Of a DNA stretch of 64,000 nt, positions 26,836-34,781 are shown one piece after another. The stretch lies in NCBI GenBank assembly GCA_963731585.1, contig CAVSWC010000003.1, positions 248,001 to 312,000 of the forward strand, read 5' to 3'. Within the stretch, counting starts at the first letter, position 1; every line of letters begins with the position of its first letter. The translations under genes and the position numbers were made by a program. Below the pieces are notes generated by a model. The model did not search any database. It saw only the letters and a list, made by a program, of their open reading frames with translations, and was not told the origin of the DNA. This stretch comes from CANKHA01 sp963731585. GTDB lineage: Bacteria > Pseudomonadota > Alphaproteobacteria > Rhizobiales > Xanthobacteraceae.

Positions 26836-27453
26836 CTAGGCGTGCCCAGCCTCGCTCGACAGCATGCCGGGGTCGATGCCGATCTTGCGTAGCGCCTTCT
26901 CGTATTTGCGATCGGTATCGCTGCCAAAGATCAGCTCGGGATCGGCGGCGCAATGCAGCCAGCCATTCTGCTGGATCTCGTTTTCCAGTTGTCCCGCGCC
27001 CCAGCCGGCATAGCCGAGCGCGAGGATGGCGCTGGCGGGGCCGTCACCGCGCGCGATTGCTTTTAGGATGTCGAGCGTCCAGGTGAGAAAGACTCCGTCG
27101 TCAATCGGCAACGTCGAATTGTCCATGAAGAAGTCGCTCGAGTGCAGCACAAAGCCGCGCTCGGTTTCCACCGGTCCGCCCTTGAGCACCTTCACCGACC
27201 CCGCGCGGGAGGGCAGCTGGATGCGTTCGGCGGAGGGAATGACCTCAAGCTTCACCAGCAGGTCGGGAAAATTGATGTTCGCCACCGGGTGATTGACGAC
27301 AATTCCCATCGCCCCATCAGAGGAATGCGCGCAGACATAAATAACGCTGCGGGCGAAGCGCTCGTCATTCATCGCAGGCATCGCGATCAGCATCTGGCCG
27401 TCCAGATAGCCGCGCGCTGGACTTTTCTCCGTTGGCAAACGAGGGGGCCGCAT
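26836..27453 (-). CDS. YqgE/AlgH family protein (DUF179)
   Basis: 205 residues. Family signatures: YLDGQMLIAMPAMNDERFARSVIYVCAHS, GAMGIVVNHP, VLKGGPVETERGFVLHS and ALGYAGWGAGQLENEIQQNGWL. The family is structurally known but its biochemical role is not; AlgH in Pseudomonas affects regulation of alginate. Cytoplasmic. The start context is clean and the length is typical. Confidence 0.93.
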   Translation of the reverse strand: MRPPRLPTEKSPARGYLDGQMLIAMPAMNDERFARSVIYVCAHSSDGAMGIVVNHPVANINFPDLLVKLEVIPSAERIQLPSRAGSVKVLKGGPVETERGFVLHSSDFFMDNSTLPIDDGVFLTWTLDILKAIARGDGPASAILALGYAGWGAGQLENEIQQNGWLHCAADPELIFGSDTDRKYEKALRKIGIDPGMLSSEAGHA

Positions 27454-27622
27454 GCAAAAAGATTATCCGATGATATCAGCTTTGTGAACGAATCCGGGCC
27501 GATAAAGTTTCACGCCCATCGGTTAACCAAGCAATAGCCGCCCAAATATTATGTTTTCCGCTCCGTAAAGAGCGCGTTCGTGTTTTCGCCGCAATTAATT
27601 CGGTGTTACAATCGCAAAAGTC

Positions 27623-28498
27623 ATGCCCAATCCCATTTGTGCGATTTCGACCCGACTTCGCAGCCTGTACCGGACGGCGCCTTTGTCACTCGTTCTGTTG
27701 CTGGCAGTGGCGGGCGCGAGCCGCGCGGACGACGCCTCGCCCTGGGACGCCGATCAGCGCTCCGCCTTGCGGTTGATTGCAGGGTCCACGGGTACCGGCG
27801 CGCCCGCCTTACGGGCAGGCATCGCGATGCGCATCGCCCCGGGATGGAAGACCTATTGGCGCTATGCGGGAGATTCCGGCTTGCCGCCCACATTCGATTT
27901 CACTGGTTCTGAAAATGTGAAATCGGTCACCGTGCTCTGGCCGGCGCCCCGGCGTTTTGCCGATGGAGCCGGCGGCAATTCTATTGGTTACACCGGCGAG
28001 GTCGTTTTTCCATTGCAAGTCATGCCGCAGGATGCGCGCCGCCCGGTGACGCTGCGGCTGAAGGCCGACTACGGCGTCTGCGAGAAGGTCTGCATCCCGG
28101 CGAGCGGCAAGGCACAATTGCAGCTCACCGGCGGCCAATCGAGCGAGGATGCCGCGCTCACGGCCGCCGAAGCGCGCGCGCCCAGGCCTGCCGTGCTCGG
28201 CGCGCCCGGGCCGCTTTCGGTCCGGGCCTTGCATCGCGAAGTCATCGCTTCCCGGCAGCGGGTGATCATCGACGTGACCGCACCGCACGGCGGCGAGGTC
28301 GATCTCTTCGCTGAAGGTCCGACACCGCAATGGTCCTTGCCGTTGCCCGAGCCGGTGGAAAATGGACCCGCCGGAGCGCGGCGCTTCGCCTTTGACATCG
28401 ACGGGGTGCCGCCCGGCGCCAGCATCGCAGGCGCTCAGATCAAGCTCACTTTGGTCGCTGGCAACGATGCCATCGAAGTCACGACCCACCTCGACTAA
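27623..28498 (+). CDS. Exported protein with DsbD alpha-like N-terminal domain
   Basis: 291 residues. A signal peptide (YRTAPLSLVLLLAVAGASRADD) is followed by the immunoglobulin-like DsbD-alpha fold: GWKTYWRYAGDSGLPPTFDF, GYTGEVVFPLQV and ADYGVCEKVCIPASG, whose CxxxC is the usual thiol pair. It lacks the membrane and thioredoxin parts of full DsbD. It probably handles electron flow or thiols in the periplasm. A peroxiredoxin gene follows 59 bases later on the same strand. Confidence 0.82.
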   Translation: MPNPICAISTRLRSLYRTAPLSLVLLLAVAGASRADDASPWDADQRSALRLIAGSTGTGAPALRAGIAMRIAPGWKTYWRYAGDSGLPPTFDFTGSENVKSVTVLWPAPRRFADGAGGNSIGYTGEVVFPLQVMPQDARRPVTLRLKADYGVCEKVCIPASGKAQLQLTGGQSSEDAALTAAEARAPRPAVLGAPGPLSVRALHREVIASRQRVIIDVTAPHGGEVDLFAEGPTPQWSLPLPEPVENGPAGARRFAFDIDGVPPGASIAGAQIKLTLVAGNDAIEVTTHLD

Positions 28499-28557
28499 AT
28501 CCACCCACGCGCTACGATACGTCTCAAGCAACCACCACCAACACAGGAGAGGAACTC

Positions 28558-29037
28558 ATGCCTATCAAGGTCGGCGATCAACTGCCCAATGCGAAATTCC
28601 GCGTCACCACGGCCGAAGGACCGGCGTGGAAGACGACTGACGATATTTTCAAGGGAAAGAAGGTCGCGCTGTTTGCCGTGCCAGGCGCCTTTACCGGCAC
28701 CTGCCACAAGCAGCATATGCCGACCATCGTGCAGAACATGGCGGCGCTGAAGGCGAAAGGCGTGGACACCATCGCGGTGACCGCGGTGAATGACGCCTCC
28801 GTGCTGGACGCCTGGAAAAAGGCCTGCAACGCGGAAAACGTGGATTTCCTCGCCGACGGCAATGCCGATTTCGCCAAGGCCATCGATCTGTCGCTCGACC
28901 TGACGGGCAACGGCATGGGGGTGCGCTCGAAGCGCTATTCCATGCTGGTGGACAACGGCGTGGTGAAAAAGATCAACGTGGAGGAGCCGGGCAAATTCGA
29001 GGTGTCGAGCGGCGACGCCCTGGCGGCGCAGATTTAA
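28558..29037 (+). CDS. Peroxiredoxin, Prx5/AhpE-like (glutaredoxin-dependent type)
   Basis: 159 residues. The peroxidatic site is VPGAFTGTCHKQHMP, with Thr and Cys in the PxxxTxxC arrangement. It matches Prx5 proteins in length and in the later RSKRYSMLVDNGVVKKINVEEPG. It reduces hydrogen and alkyl peroxides. GGAGAGG lies just upstream of the start. Downstream of the DsbD-domain gene, possibly co-transcribed. Confidence 0.93.
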   Translation: MPIKVGDQLPNAKFRVTTAEGPAWKTTDDIFKGKKVALFAVPGAFTGTCHKQHMPTIVQNMAALKAKGVDTIAVTAVNDASVLDAWKKACNAENVDFLADGNADFAKAIDLSLDLTGNGMGVRSKRYSMLVDNGVVKKINVEEPGKFEVSSGDALAAQI

Positions 29038-29056
29038 CCTTCACGCCAAATAACGT

Positions 29057-29095
29057 GTCATCCCGGACGGCCCGCAGGCCGATCCGGGATGACAG
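29057..29095. repeat. Palindrome overlapping the rnhA 3' end
   Basis: TGTCATCCCGGAC-GGCCCGCAGGCC-GATCCGGGATGACA, a near-perfect hairpin. It lies over the last codons of rnhA and between the convergent peroxiredoxin and rnhA genes; it may act as a two-way transcription end. Confidence 0.6.
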
Positions 29096-29570
29096 CTACG
29101 GATTGCCGTCCAACGCACCCAAGCGCCCCCGCCCGGATCGCCACGATGGCGTCGCGCGCCAGTTGGTCCGCGCGCTCGTTCATCGTGTGGCCGGCGTGTC
29201 CCTTCACCCAGTGCCAGTGCACCCGGTGATGCTTCAGGGCTTCGTCGAGCCGTTGCCAGAGATCGATATTCTTGACCGGCTTCCTGTCAGACGTGCGCCA
29301 GCCATTCTTTTTCCAGGTCTTGATCCAGGTCATGATGCCGTTACGCAGATACTGGCTGTCGGTATGCAAATCTACAATGCAGGGAGATTTCAGCGCTTCC
29401 AGCGCCGAAATCGCCGCCATCAGTTCCATGCGGTTGTTGGTGGTGAGTTCCTCGCCGCCCTTCAGTTCCTTTTCGCGGTCGCCGAAGGTAAGCACCGCGC
29501 CCCAGCCGCCAGGCCCCGGATTTCCGGAGCAAGCGCCGTCGGTATGGATGATGACGCGCGGTAGAGTCAT
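29058..29570 (-). CDS. rnhA: Ribonuclease HI
   Basis: 170 residues. The carboxylates of the active site are in HTDGACSGNPGPGGWG, NNRMELMAAISALEAL, LHTDSQYLRNGI and MNERADQLAR. The substrate-handling WVKGHAGH is also present. It removes RNA from RNA-DNA hybrids. The last 15 or so residues (after IRAGALGCVG) run into a palindromic repeat (29057-29095), so the original stop may have been displaced by it. Confidence 0.95.
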   Translation of the reverse strand: MTLPRVIIHTDGACSGNPGPGGWGAVLTFGDREKELKGGEELTTNNRMELMAAISALEALKSPCIVDLHTDSQYLRNGIMTWIKTWKKNGWRTSDRKPVKNIDLWQRLDEALKHHRVHWHWVKGHAGHTMNERADQLARDAIVAIRAGALGCVGRQSVAVIPDRPAGRPG

Positions 29571-29578
29571 TCATTTCC

Positions 29579-29717
29579 TCGTCATCATCCGCGAAGGCGG
29601 ATGATCCAGTATCTGCCGGCGTGACGACTTCGATTCGCAACCTCTGCGACTACTGGATGCCCCGCAGGAGCCTGTCATCGGGCGGCGCTTTGCGCCGACC
29701 CGTTGGCGGGGCATGAC
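29579..29717. repeat. Intergenic palindromic repeat, 'ATCCAGTA' family, copy 3
   Basis: CGTCATCATCCGC-GAAG-GCGGATGATCCAGTA on one side and TACTGGATGCCCCGC...GCGGGGCATGAC on the other. The second arm is interrupted by about 35 bases (AGGAGCCTGTCATCGGG...), making this copy longer than the others. Lies between thrB and rnhA. Confidence 0.7.
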
Positions 29718-29730
29718 AATTAAAACAACT

Positions 29731-30697
29731 TCATGCGTCGATCCCATAATCACGCACGCTCTTCGCCGCCTGATGGAAGCGGAGCTTGCGGAAGTATTCC
29801 TGCGGGTCCTTCGGGCGCAACAGCGCGCCAGGCGGCACGTCGAGCCAGACCTCCAGCCGCGTCAGCAGAAAACGCAGCGCCGCTCCGCGGCAAAGAATCG
29901 GCAGCGCCTGCTTTTCCGCGGAGGAAAGCGCGCCGCGTCTTCATGTAGCTTTGCAGCAGGTCGCGGCCCTTGGTGACGTTGTAGGAATGGTCCGGCTCGA
30001 AGCACCACGCGTTGAGGCAGACCGCGACGTCATAGGCCAGCGTATCGGTGCAGGCGAAGTAGAAATCGATCAGCCCAGACAGCTTGTCGCCGAGAAAGAA
30101 CACGTTGTCGGGAAACAGGTCCGCGTGAATGACGCCTTGCGGCAAGCCGCGTGGCCAAGCGCTTTCGAGGAAAGCCAGTTCCTTCGTCATGACCGCCGCA
30201 AGGCCAGGCTGCACCTCGTCGGCGCGCGGCGCGGTCGTGTCATACAGTGCCCGCCAGCCGCTGACCGACAGACCGTTGCGCCGCTTAAGCGGAAAGTCTG
30301 CGCCCGCCAGATGCAGCCGCGCCAGCGCCGCACCCACCGCGGCGCAATGATGCGCGCCCGGACGGCGGATCCACATGCCGTCGAGGAAAGTCACCAGCGC
30401 GGCCGGGCGCCCGGCGACCTCGCCCAATGCCTTCCCGCGGCGGTTCTTCACCGGCTGCGGACAGGTGAGCCCGCGATTGGCCAGATGTTCCATCAGAGCA
30501 AGGAAGAACGGGACGTCGCCGGCGGCAACGCGCTTCTCATAAAGGGTAAGGATGAAATGCCCGGCGGAGGTATGGACGAGGAAATTGGAATTCTCCACGC
30601 CCTCGGCGATTCCCTTGTAGGACAACAGCTCGCCGAGGTCGTAGCTAGCAAGGAACGACGCCAGCTCATCCGCCGCAACGTCGGTGTAAACGGCCAT
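29731..30697 (-). CDS. thrB: Homoserine kinase (one frameshift)
   Basis: 321 residues after removing one duplicated base near 29932-29934, the usual ThrB length in alphaproteobacteria. It is the aminoglycoside-phosphotransferase-fold type: SFLASYDLGELLSYKGIAEGVENSN at the N terminus, GVIHADLFPDNVFF (catalytic HxDxxxxN) and GLIDFYFACTD (metal-binding Asp). After the shift it ends YFRKLRFHQAAKSVRDYGIDA. It phosphorylates homoserine in threonine synthesis. ispH lies upstream on the same strand. Confidence 0.93.
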
Positions 30698-30710
30698 ACG
30701 TCCCTCATTC

Positions 30711-30830
30711 GTGTCCCGGGCGCGGCGCGGTGCAAACTACCGCGCTGCTGACCCGGGACCTTCACAAACCCTAATGATCCCGGATCAGCGGCGCACCGAT
30801 ACTCGCTGCGCAGCGTCCGGGAAGCGCTTC
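30711..30830. repeat. Intergenic repeat, 'CCCGGGCGCGGCGC' family, copy 3
   Basis: GTGTCCCGGGCGCGGCGCGG...GCTGACCCGGGACC, then GATCCCGGATCAGCGGCGCACC...TGCGCAGCGTCCGGGAA. Same two-part layout as 9536-9652. Located between thrB and ispH. Confidence 0.65.
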
Positions 30831-30831
30831 G

Positions 30832-31821
30832 CTACTCCGCGACCTCGTTCTCGCGCAACGCCCGCGGCAATGGGAAGAAAACGTCCTCCTCTGCCGCCGT
30901 CACGGTTTCCACGCCGATGGTGTAGCGCTCGGCGAAAGCGTCGATGACCTGTTCCACCAAGACTTCCGGCGCCGATGCCCCGGCGGTAATCCCGAGGCTC
31001 GCGATATTACCGAACATGTTCCAGTCGATATCGGCGGCGCGCTGCAGCAGCACCGCGCGCGGGCAGCCGGCGCGTTCCGCGACTTCCTTCAGCCGCAGCG
31101 AATTGGAGGAATTCGGCGCGCCCACGACGATCATGGCGTCGACTTCCGGCGCGACCCGCTTCACAGCCTCCTGGCGATTGGTGGTGGCGTAGCAGATGTC
31201 TTCCTTGTGCGGACCGACGATTTGAGGAAAGCGCGCCTTCAGCCGCGCGATGATCTCCGCGGCGTCGTCAATTGAGAGCGTGGTCTGCGTCACATAGGCA
31301 AGCTGCGCCGGATCGCGCGGGATGAAAGCGTCAACGTCGGCAACCGTCTCGATCAGGGTGACGGCGCCCGCGGGAAGCTGCCCAAGGGTGCCGATCACCT
31401 CCGGATGCCCGGCATGACCGACCAGTAAAATCTCACGTTCGCGGCGTCGATGAATTTCCACCTCGCGATGCACCTTGGTGACCAGCGGACAAGTGGCGTC
31501 GAGTGCGAGGAAGTTACGTCGCTGGGCCTCCGCCGGCACCGACTGCGGCACGCCATGCGCGGAGAAGATCACCGGCGCGTCAGTGTCGGGAATTTCATCC
31601 AGTTCCTCGACGAAGATGGCGCCCTTGGCGCGCAGGCCCTCCACCACGTAGCGGTTATGCACGATTTCGTGGCGCACATAGACCGGGGCGCCGTAGAGCG
31701 CGAGCGCCCGCTCGACGGAATCGATCGCCCGCACCACCCCGGCGCAGAAGCCGCGCGGGGAGCACAAAAGTACGCGCAGATGCGGCTTTGGGGCGGTCGA
31801 AATTGCGTCGGCTGAGGTCAT
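30832..31821 (-). CDS. ispH: 4-hydroxy-3-methylbut-2-enyl diphosphate reductase
   Basis: 329 residues. The three cysteines that hold the 4Fe-4S cluster are in SPRGFCAGVVRA, LALDATCPLVTKVHRE and the C-terminal third (RAGCPRAVLL); HGVPQSV and the TQTTLSIDD stretch are also conserved. Last step of the non-mevalonate isoprenoid pathway. I start at MTSADAISTA (31821); an ATG 10 codons upstream is the alternative. thrB follows on the same strand, a common Rhizobiales order (ispH-thrB-rnhA). Confidence 0.95.
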   Translation of the reverse strand: MTSADAISTAPKPHLRVLLCSPRGFCAGVVRAIDSVERALALYGAPVYVRHEIVHNRYVVEGLRAKGAIFVEELDEIPDTDAPVIFSAHGVPQSVPAEAQRRNFLALDATCPLVTKVHREVEIHRRREREILLVGHAGHPEVIGTLGQLPAGAVTLIETVADVDAFIPRDPAQLAYVTQTTLSIDDAAEIIARLKARFPQIVGPHKEDICYATTNRQEAVKRVAPEVDAMIVVGAPNSSNSLRLKEVAERAGCPRAVLLQRAADIDWNMFGNIASLGITAGASAPEVLVEQVIDAFAERYTIGVETVTAAEEDVFFPLPRALRENEVAE

Positions 31822-31836
31822 TTTCGGGTTCCAAAT

Positions 31837-31972
31837 GCGCGCGATCAGCAAAAATGGATACCGGCGTCCGAGCGCGTGCTAGATCATTAATGGGCGCATG
31901 ACTTATCGGCGAACCAGTTCCCATCCCGGATCAAGTCCGGGACAGGCTTTCGCCGGATCATGCGCTACGCCT
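31837..31972. repeat. Intergenic repeat, 'CGCGATCAGCAAAA...GATCATGCGCT' family
   Basis: GCGCGATCAGCAAAAATGGATACCGG, GGGCGCATGACTTATCGGCGAACCAGTTCCCATCCCGGATCAAGTCCGGGACAGGC and GCCGGATCATGCGCT. The module order is the same as at 22552-22651. Confidence 0.6.
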
Positions 31973-32105
31973 GTCTAGCACATGGCCCTGCCAATGCCAT
32001 TGCGCGGGCGGGGGTCAGTTGCCTATATTCCGGCCAGTTCCTGTCATCGCTGATGACTTGAGGCTTCGCCCGCAAGGGTGGGCGGAGCACAAAGGAGATT
32101 TGCCC

Positions 32106-32807
32106 GTGACGAATGCACCCCTGATGCCGAAGGCGACCGCCGTCTGGCTGGTGGAAAATACCGCCCTGTCCTTCGACCAGATCGCCGATTTCTGCAAATT
32201 GCACCCGCTGGAAGTGAAAGCCGTCGCCGACGGCGACGCCGCCCAGGGAATCAAAGGGCTCGACCCGCTGCAGACCGGCCAGTTGACCCGCGAAGAGATC
32301 GCCAAGGCGGAGGCCGATCAGAGTTACCGCCTGCAGCTGCTGAACCCAAAGGTGCGGTTGCCCGAAGCCCAGCGCAAGAAGGGCCCGCGCTATACGCCGG
32401 TGTCACGCCGACAGGACCGGCCGAATGCCATTCTCTGGCTGGTGCGCAACCATTCCGAGTTGAAGGACGCCGCCATCATGCGGCTGGTCGGCACCACCAA
32501 GTCCACCATCCAGGCGATCCGCGAGCGCACCCACTGGAACGCGCCCAACCTGACGCCGCTCGATCCAGTGACGCTCGGTCTTTGCTCGCAGATCGATCTC
32601 GACATGGAGGTGCAGCGCGCTTCCAAGGACAAGCCGGTTGCCGCTGAAACCCAGAGCGCGACGCTTCTGCCGGCGGCGGAAACCACCGCGCGCAAGGAAG
32701 CGGAAGCCGCAGCTGCGGAATCTGCCAAGCCGCAGGAGTTCAATGTCGACACCGTGTTCGGCAAGCTCAAGCAGATCGGCGGCAAGGGTGAAGAGGGAAA
32801 CGAATAG
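32106..32807 (+). CDS. TrcR-like cell cycle regulator (DUF1013)
   Basis: 233 residues from a GTG start with AAAGGAG 9 bases upstream. The family core includes MPKATAVWLVENTALSFDQIADFC, AEADQSYRLQLLNPKVRLPEAQR and RQDRPNAILWLVRNHSELKDAAIMRLVGTTKSTIQAIRERTHWN, two helix-turn-helix-like halves. DUF1013 proteins are restricted to alphaproteobacteria; the Rhodobacter/Caulobacter members act in cell-cycle transcription. The C terminus is Ala/Glu-rich, with a final EFNVDTVFGKLKQIGGK. Confidence 0.85.
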   Translation: MTNAPLMPKATAVWLVENTALSFDQIADFCKLHPLEVKAVADGDAAQGIKGLDPLQTGQLTREEIAKAEADQSYRLQLLNPKVRLPEAQRKKGPRYTPVSRRQDRPNAILWLVRNHSELKDAAIMRLVGTTKSTIQAIRERTHWNAPNLTPLDPVTLGLCSQIDLDMEVQRASKDKPVAAETQSATLLPAAETTARKEAEAAAAESAKPQEFNVDTVFGKLKQIGGKGEEGNE

Positions 32808-33569
32808 TCGGGAAACGCTCGGCTGCCGCTGCGCGCCCCCATTCCCATTGCGGTGGACCGCAGACAGAGCGCTGCCGCCCAGCATGAACAACGGCGATAT
32901 CAGGAGTTCCCCGCGGTGGTTGTAACCAAACACGGTCCGGAACCGTATCGATAAAGTTTTATTAACGGGGGCGCGCTACAAGCAATTTCACCGACGGGGA
33001 TTGCTTAACCAACTTCGACGCGCAGATCGCCGAACGAGCACTGGCCGATCAGCTCTTCCGGCGGCGGCACTTCTTCCGATACTCAGCTGATTGGTTGTTT
33101 GCCGAGACAACCCTGCCTGCGTGCACCACTCGCAACGGTTTTTTCGAGCGGTTAGAGAAAGCCTTTACTTCTTTTTGCGAAGCTTTGAGGCGTGGAAGGG
33201 TCCTTCCTTTCGCCCTGTTTTCCATCAAGTCTTGTTATGTCGGTGATTAAGTTTGAACTGCCACCGCAGCCGAAGCCTGAAATATGGCGATGCAGGTGTA
33301 GCAAGTGCCGGGACCCGTCCACTGCCGTGGTTGGCCATCGGCAAATTCCGGGACGCAAATCCGCAAAGCGTAATGTCATATCGTTGAGCCGGTGGCTGCG
33401 CACGCCAAAACGGCTTCGGCTCCCGAGACAGAGCGACAACTCCTGACCGGCCGTATTCGCCAAGTGACAGGCGTGAGAACGGCAAAGACAGACATCTGCG
33501 AGGCGAGAGATTCCGGTCACGCGATGCTTCATCGCGCAACGGGATTTTATTCAGCATCGCGAAGGAAAG
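32808..33569. other. Gene-poor stretch between trcR and a secreted-protein gene
   Basis: About 760 bases with lower GC than the flanks. The only reading frame with protein-like character is a short plus-strand one (33237-33446, starting MSVIKFELPPQPKPEIWRCRC). There is an AT-rich tract at 32945-32965 and a small AACGGTTTTTTCGAGCGGTT stretch near 33135. I see no tRNA, terminator or repeat family here. Confidence 0.5.
33237..33446 (+). CDS. Possible small Cys-containing protein
   Basis: 69 residues starting MSVIKFELPPQPKPEIWRCRC, followed by SKCRD. The short N-terminal half looks like the start of a zinc-ribbon protein (CRCxxC), but the rest is basic and without pattern and may be out of frame, since single-base errors are common in this window. 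No clear ribosome binding site. Weak call. Confidence 0.25.
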   Translation: MSVIKFELPPQPKPEIWRCRCSKCRDPSTAVVGHRQIPGRKSAKRNVISLSRWLRTPKRLRLPRQSDNS

Positions 33570-34034
33570 TCATTGTGCCGGCTTTTGCGGCTTGCGCAGG
33601 AAGGCCGCGAGCGGTCGCTTAAGGGCGCCGGAGCAACTACGCGTATAGCTCTTGCCCTCGTGCGTCCAGCTTTGCTGGCCGGTGAGCCTGGCGCTGCGGC
33701 GAACAAACGTGCCGCTGTAGCTCGCCTCGTAAGACGATTTCTCGCTCTTCCAGCCGCCAGTGATCGCAATCTTGTCGCCGTCCACCTTCGCCTTGCCGGT
33801 TTCCTGACCGGCGATCCTGGTTCGGACCGGCATATGCACCGGCCGCTCATAGAGGCCCTCTCTGCCGGTGAGCTTGACCGTTATCGCCGCGCGGATCGGG
33901 TCCTGTGCAAAGGGTAGCTTTCCACATACCAGGGTGCCGCGGTATTCCGCGTCGCGCACCTGCGCCTGCGCCGGCACAGCCAGTAGCGCGCCGGCTACCA
34001 TCGCCAGCCTGATAGACGCCCCACATATGATCAT
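33570..34034 (-). CDS. Hypothetical secreted protein
   Basis: 154 residues. The start MIICGASIRLAMVAGALLAVPAQAQ gives a signal peptide with an AQAQ cleavage region. The mature part is basic and beta-rich, with two cysteines (GTLVCGKLPF and TRSCSGALKR) that could form a disulfide, and motifs YRGTLVC and GTFVRRSARLTGQQSW. The pattern suggests a small periplasmic beta-barrel-like domain. I do not recognise a family. Confidence 0.6.
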   Translation of the reverse strand: MIICGASIRLAMVAGALLAVPAQAQVRDAEYRGTLVCGKLPFAQDPIRAAITVKLTGREGLYERPVHMPVRTRIAGQETGKAKVDGDKIAITGGWKSEKSSYEASYSGTFVRRSARLTGQQSWTHEGKSYTRSCSGALKRPLAAFLRKPQKPAQ

Positions 34035-34156
34035 TATTGACCCCCCGGAACGGCGGCGCGTGAATGCGCTCTTGAACCAGCGTGCAACAAAATGCCGGCC
34101 CCCTCGGAGAGCCGGCGGCTCGACCGCATGAACACTCAAACAAAACTTAAGCAGCG

Positions 34157-34342
34157 CTAGTGAACGCTGGCCCCGTCTTCCTGGCGCAGACGCGCGATCT
34201 CGTCCTTCAATTGCAATTTGCGACGCTTTAACTCCGCGATCAGCAAGCCATCGCTGGATGGATGCATGAGCGCCTCGGAAATTTCGTTCTCCAGCGCCCG
34301 GTGGCGCTGTTCCAATTCCACAAGGTTCGTTGAAATGGACAT
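34157..34342 (-). CDS. YdcH-family DUF465 protein, copy 1
   Basis: 61 residues, starting MSISTNLVELEQRHRALENE with AGGAG 8 bases upstream. Two helices form a hairpin; the second contains LIAELKRRKLQLKDEIARLR, the DUF465 signature. Function unknown. Divergent from a second DUF465 gene 206 bases away. Confidence 0.85.
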   Translation of the reverse strand: MSISTNLVELEQRHRALENEISEALMHPSSDGLLIAELKRRKLQLKDEIARLRQEDGASVH

Positions 34343-34548
34343 AGGGGATATCTCCTGACTGCCCGGACCTGCGGATTTTACATCACGGCGGCCCCAAGCC
34401 GAAGCCCATTTTTTATGCCCGGTGCAACAAATCGCCGTTATCTGGCTTCGGGCGCGCGGCGCATCTTGAACGATCCGGCCGAAAAGTTCATAATAATCAG
34501 GAATTTGCGACCGGATGCGCAATAATACCGGCCGCTCAATAGGCGACG

Positions 34549-34755
34549 ATGACCGACGAGGAAGAACGCGAGCTCCGGGCGCAATTGGCGCGGCTGCAGC
34601 AGGAGCACCGTGACCTCGATGCCGCCATTGCGGCGCTGCAGGATTCGCCCGGAGCGGACATCCTGCAGGTGCAGCGCCTGAAGAAGCGCAAGCTCTATCT
34701 ACGCGACCGCATCAACGCCATCGAAGACCAGCTTACGCCCGACATTATCGCGTAG
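34549..34755 (+). CDS. YdcH-family DUF465 protein, copy 2
   Basis: 68 residues, MTDEEERELRAQLARLQQEH with the signature VQRLKKRKLYLRDRINAIED. It shares the LK(R/K)RKL-L(K/R)D-I motif with copy 1 on the opposite strand. The pair probably arose by duplication and shares one intergenic region. Function unknown. Confidence 0.85.
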   Translation: MTDEEERELRAQLARLQQEHRDLDAAIAALQDSPGADILQVQRLKKRKLYLRDRINAIEDQLTPDIIA

Positions 34756-34781
34756 ATGCATGATCCGGAAAGTCACGCGCT

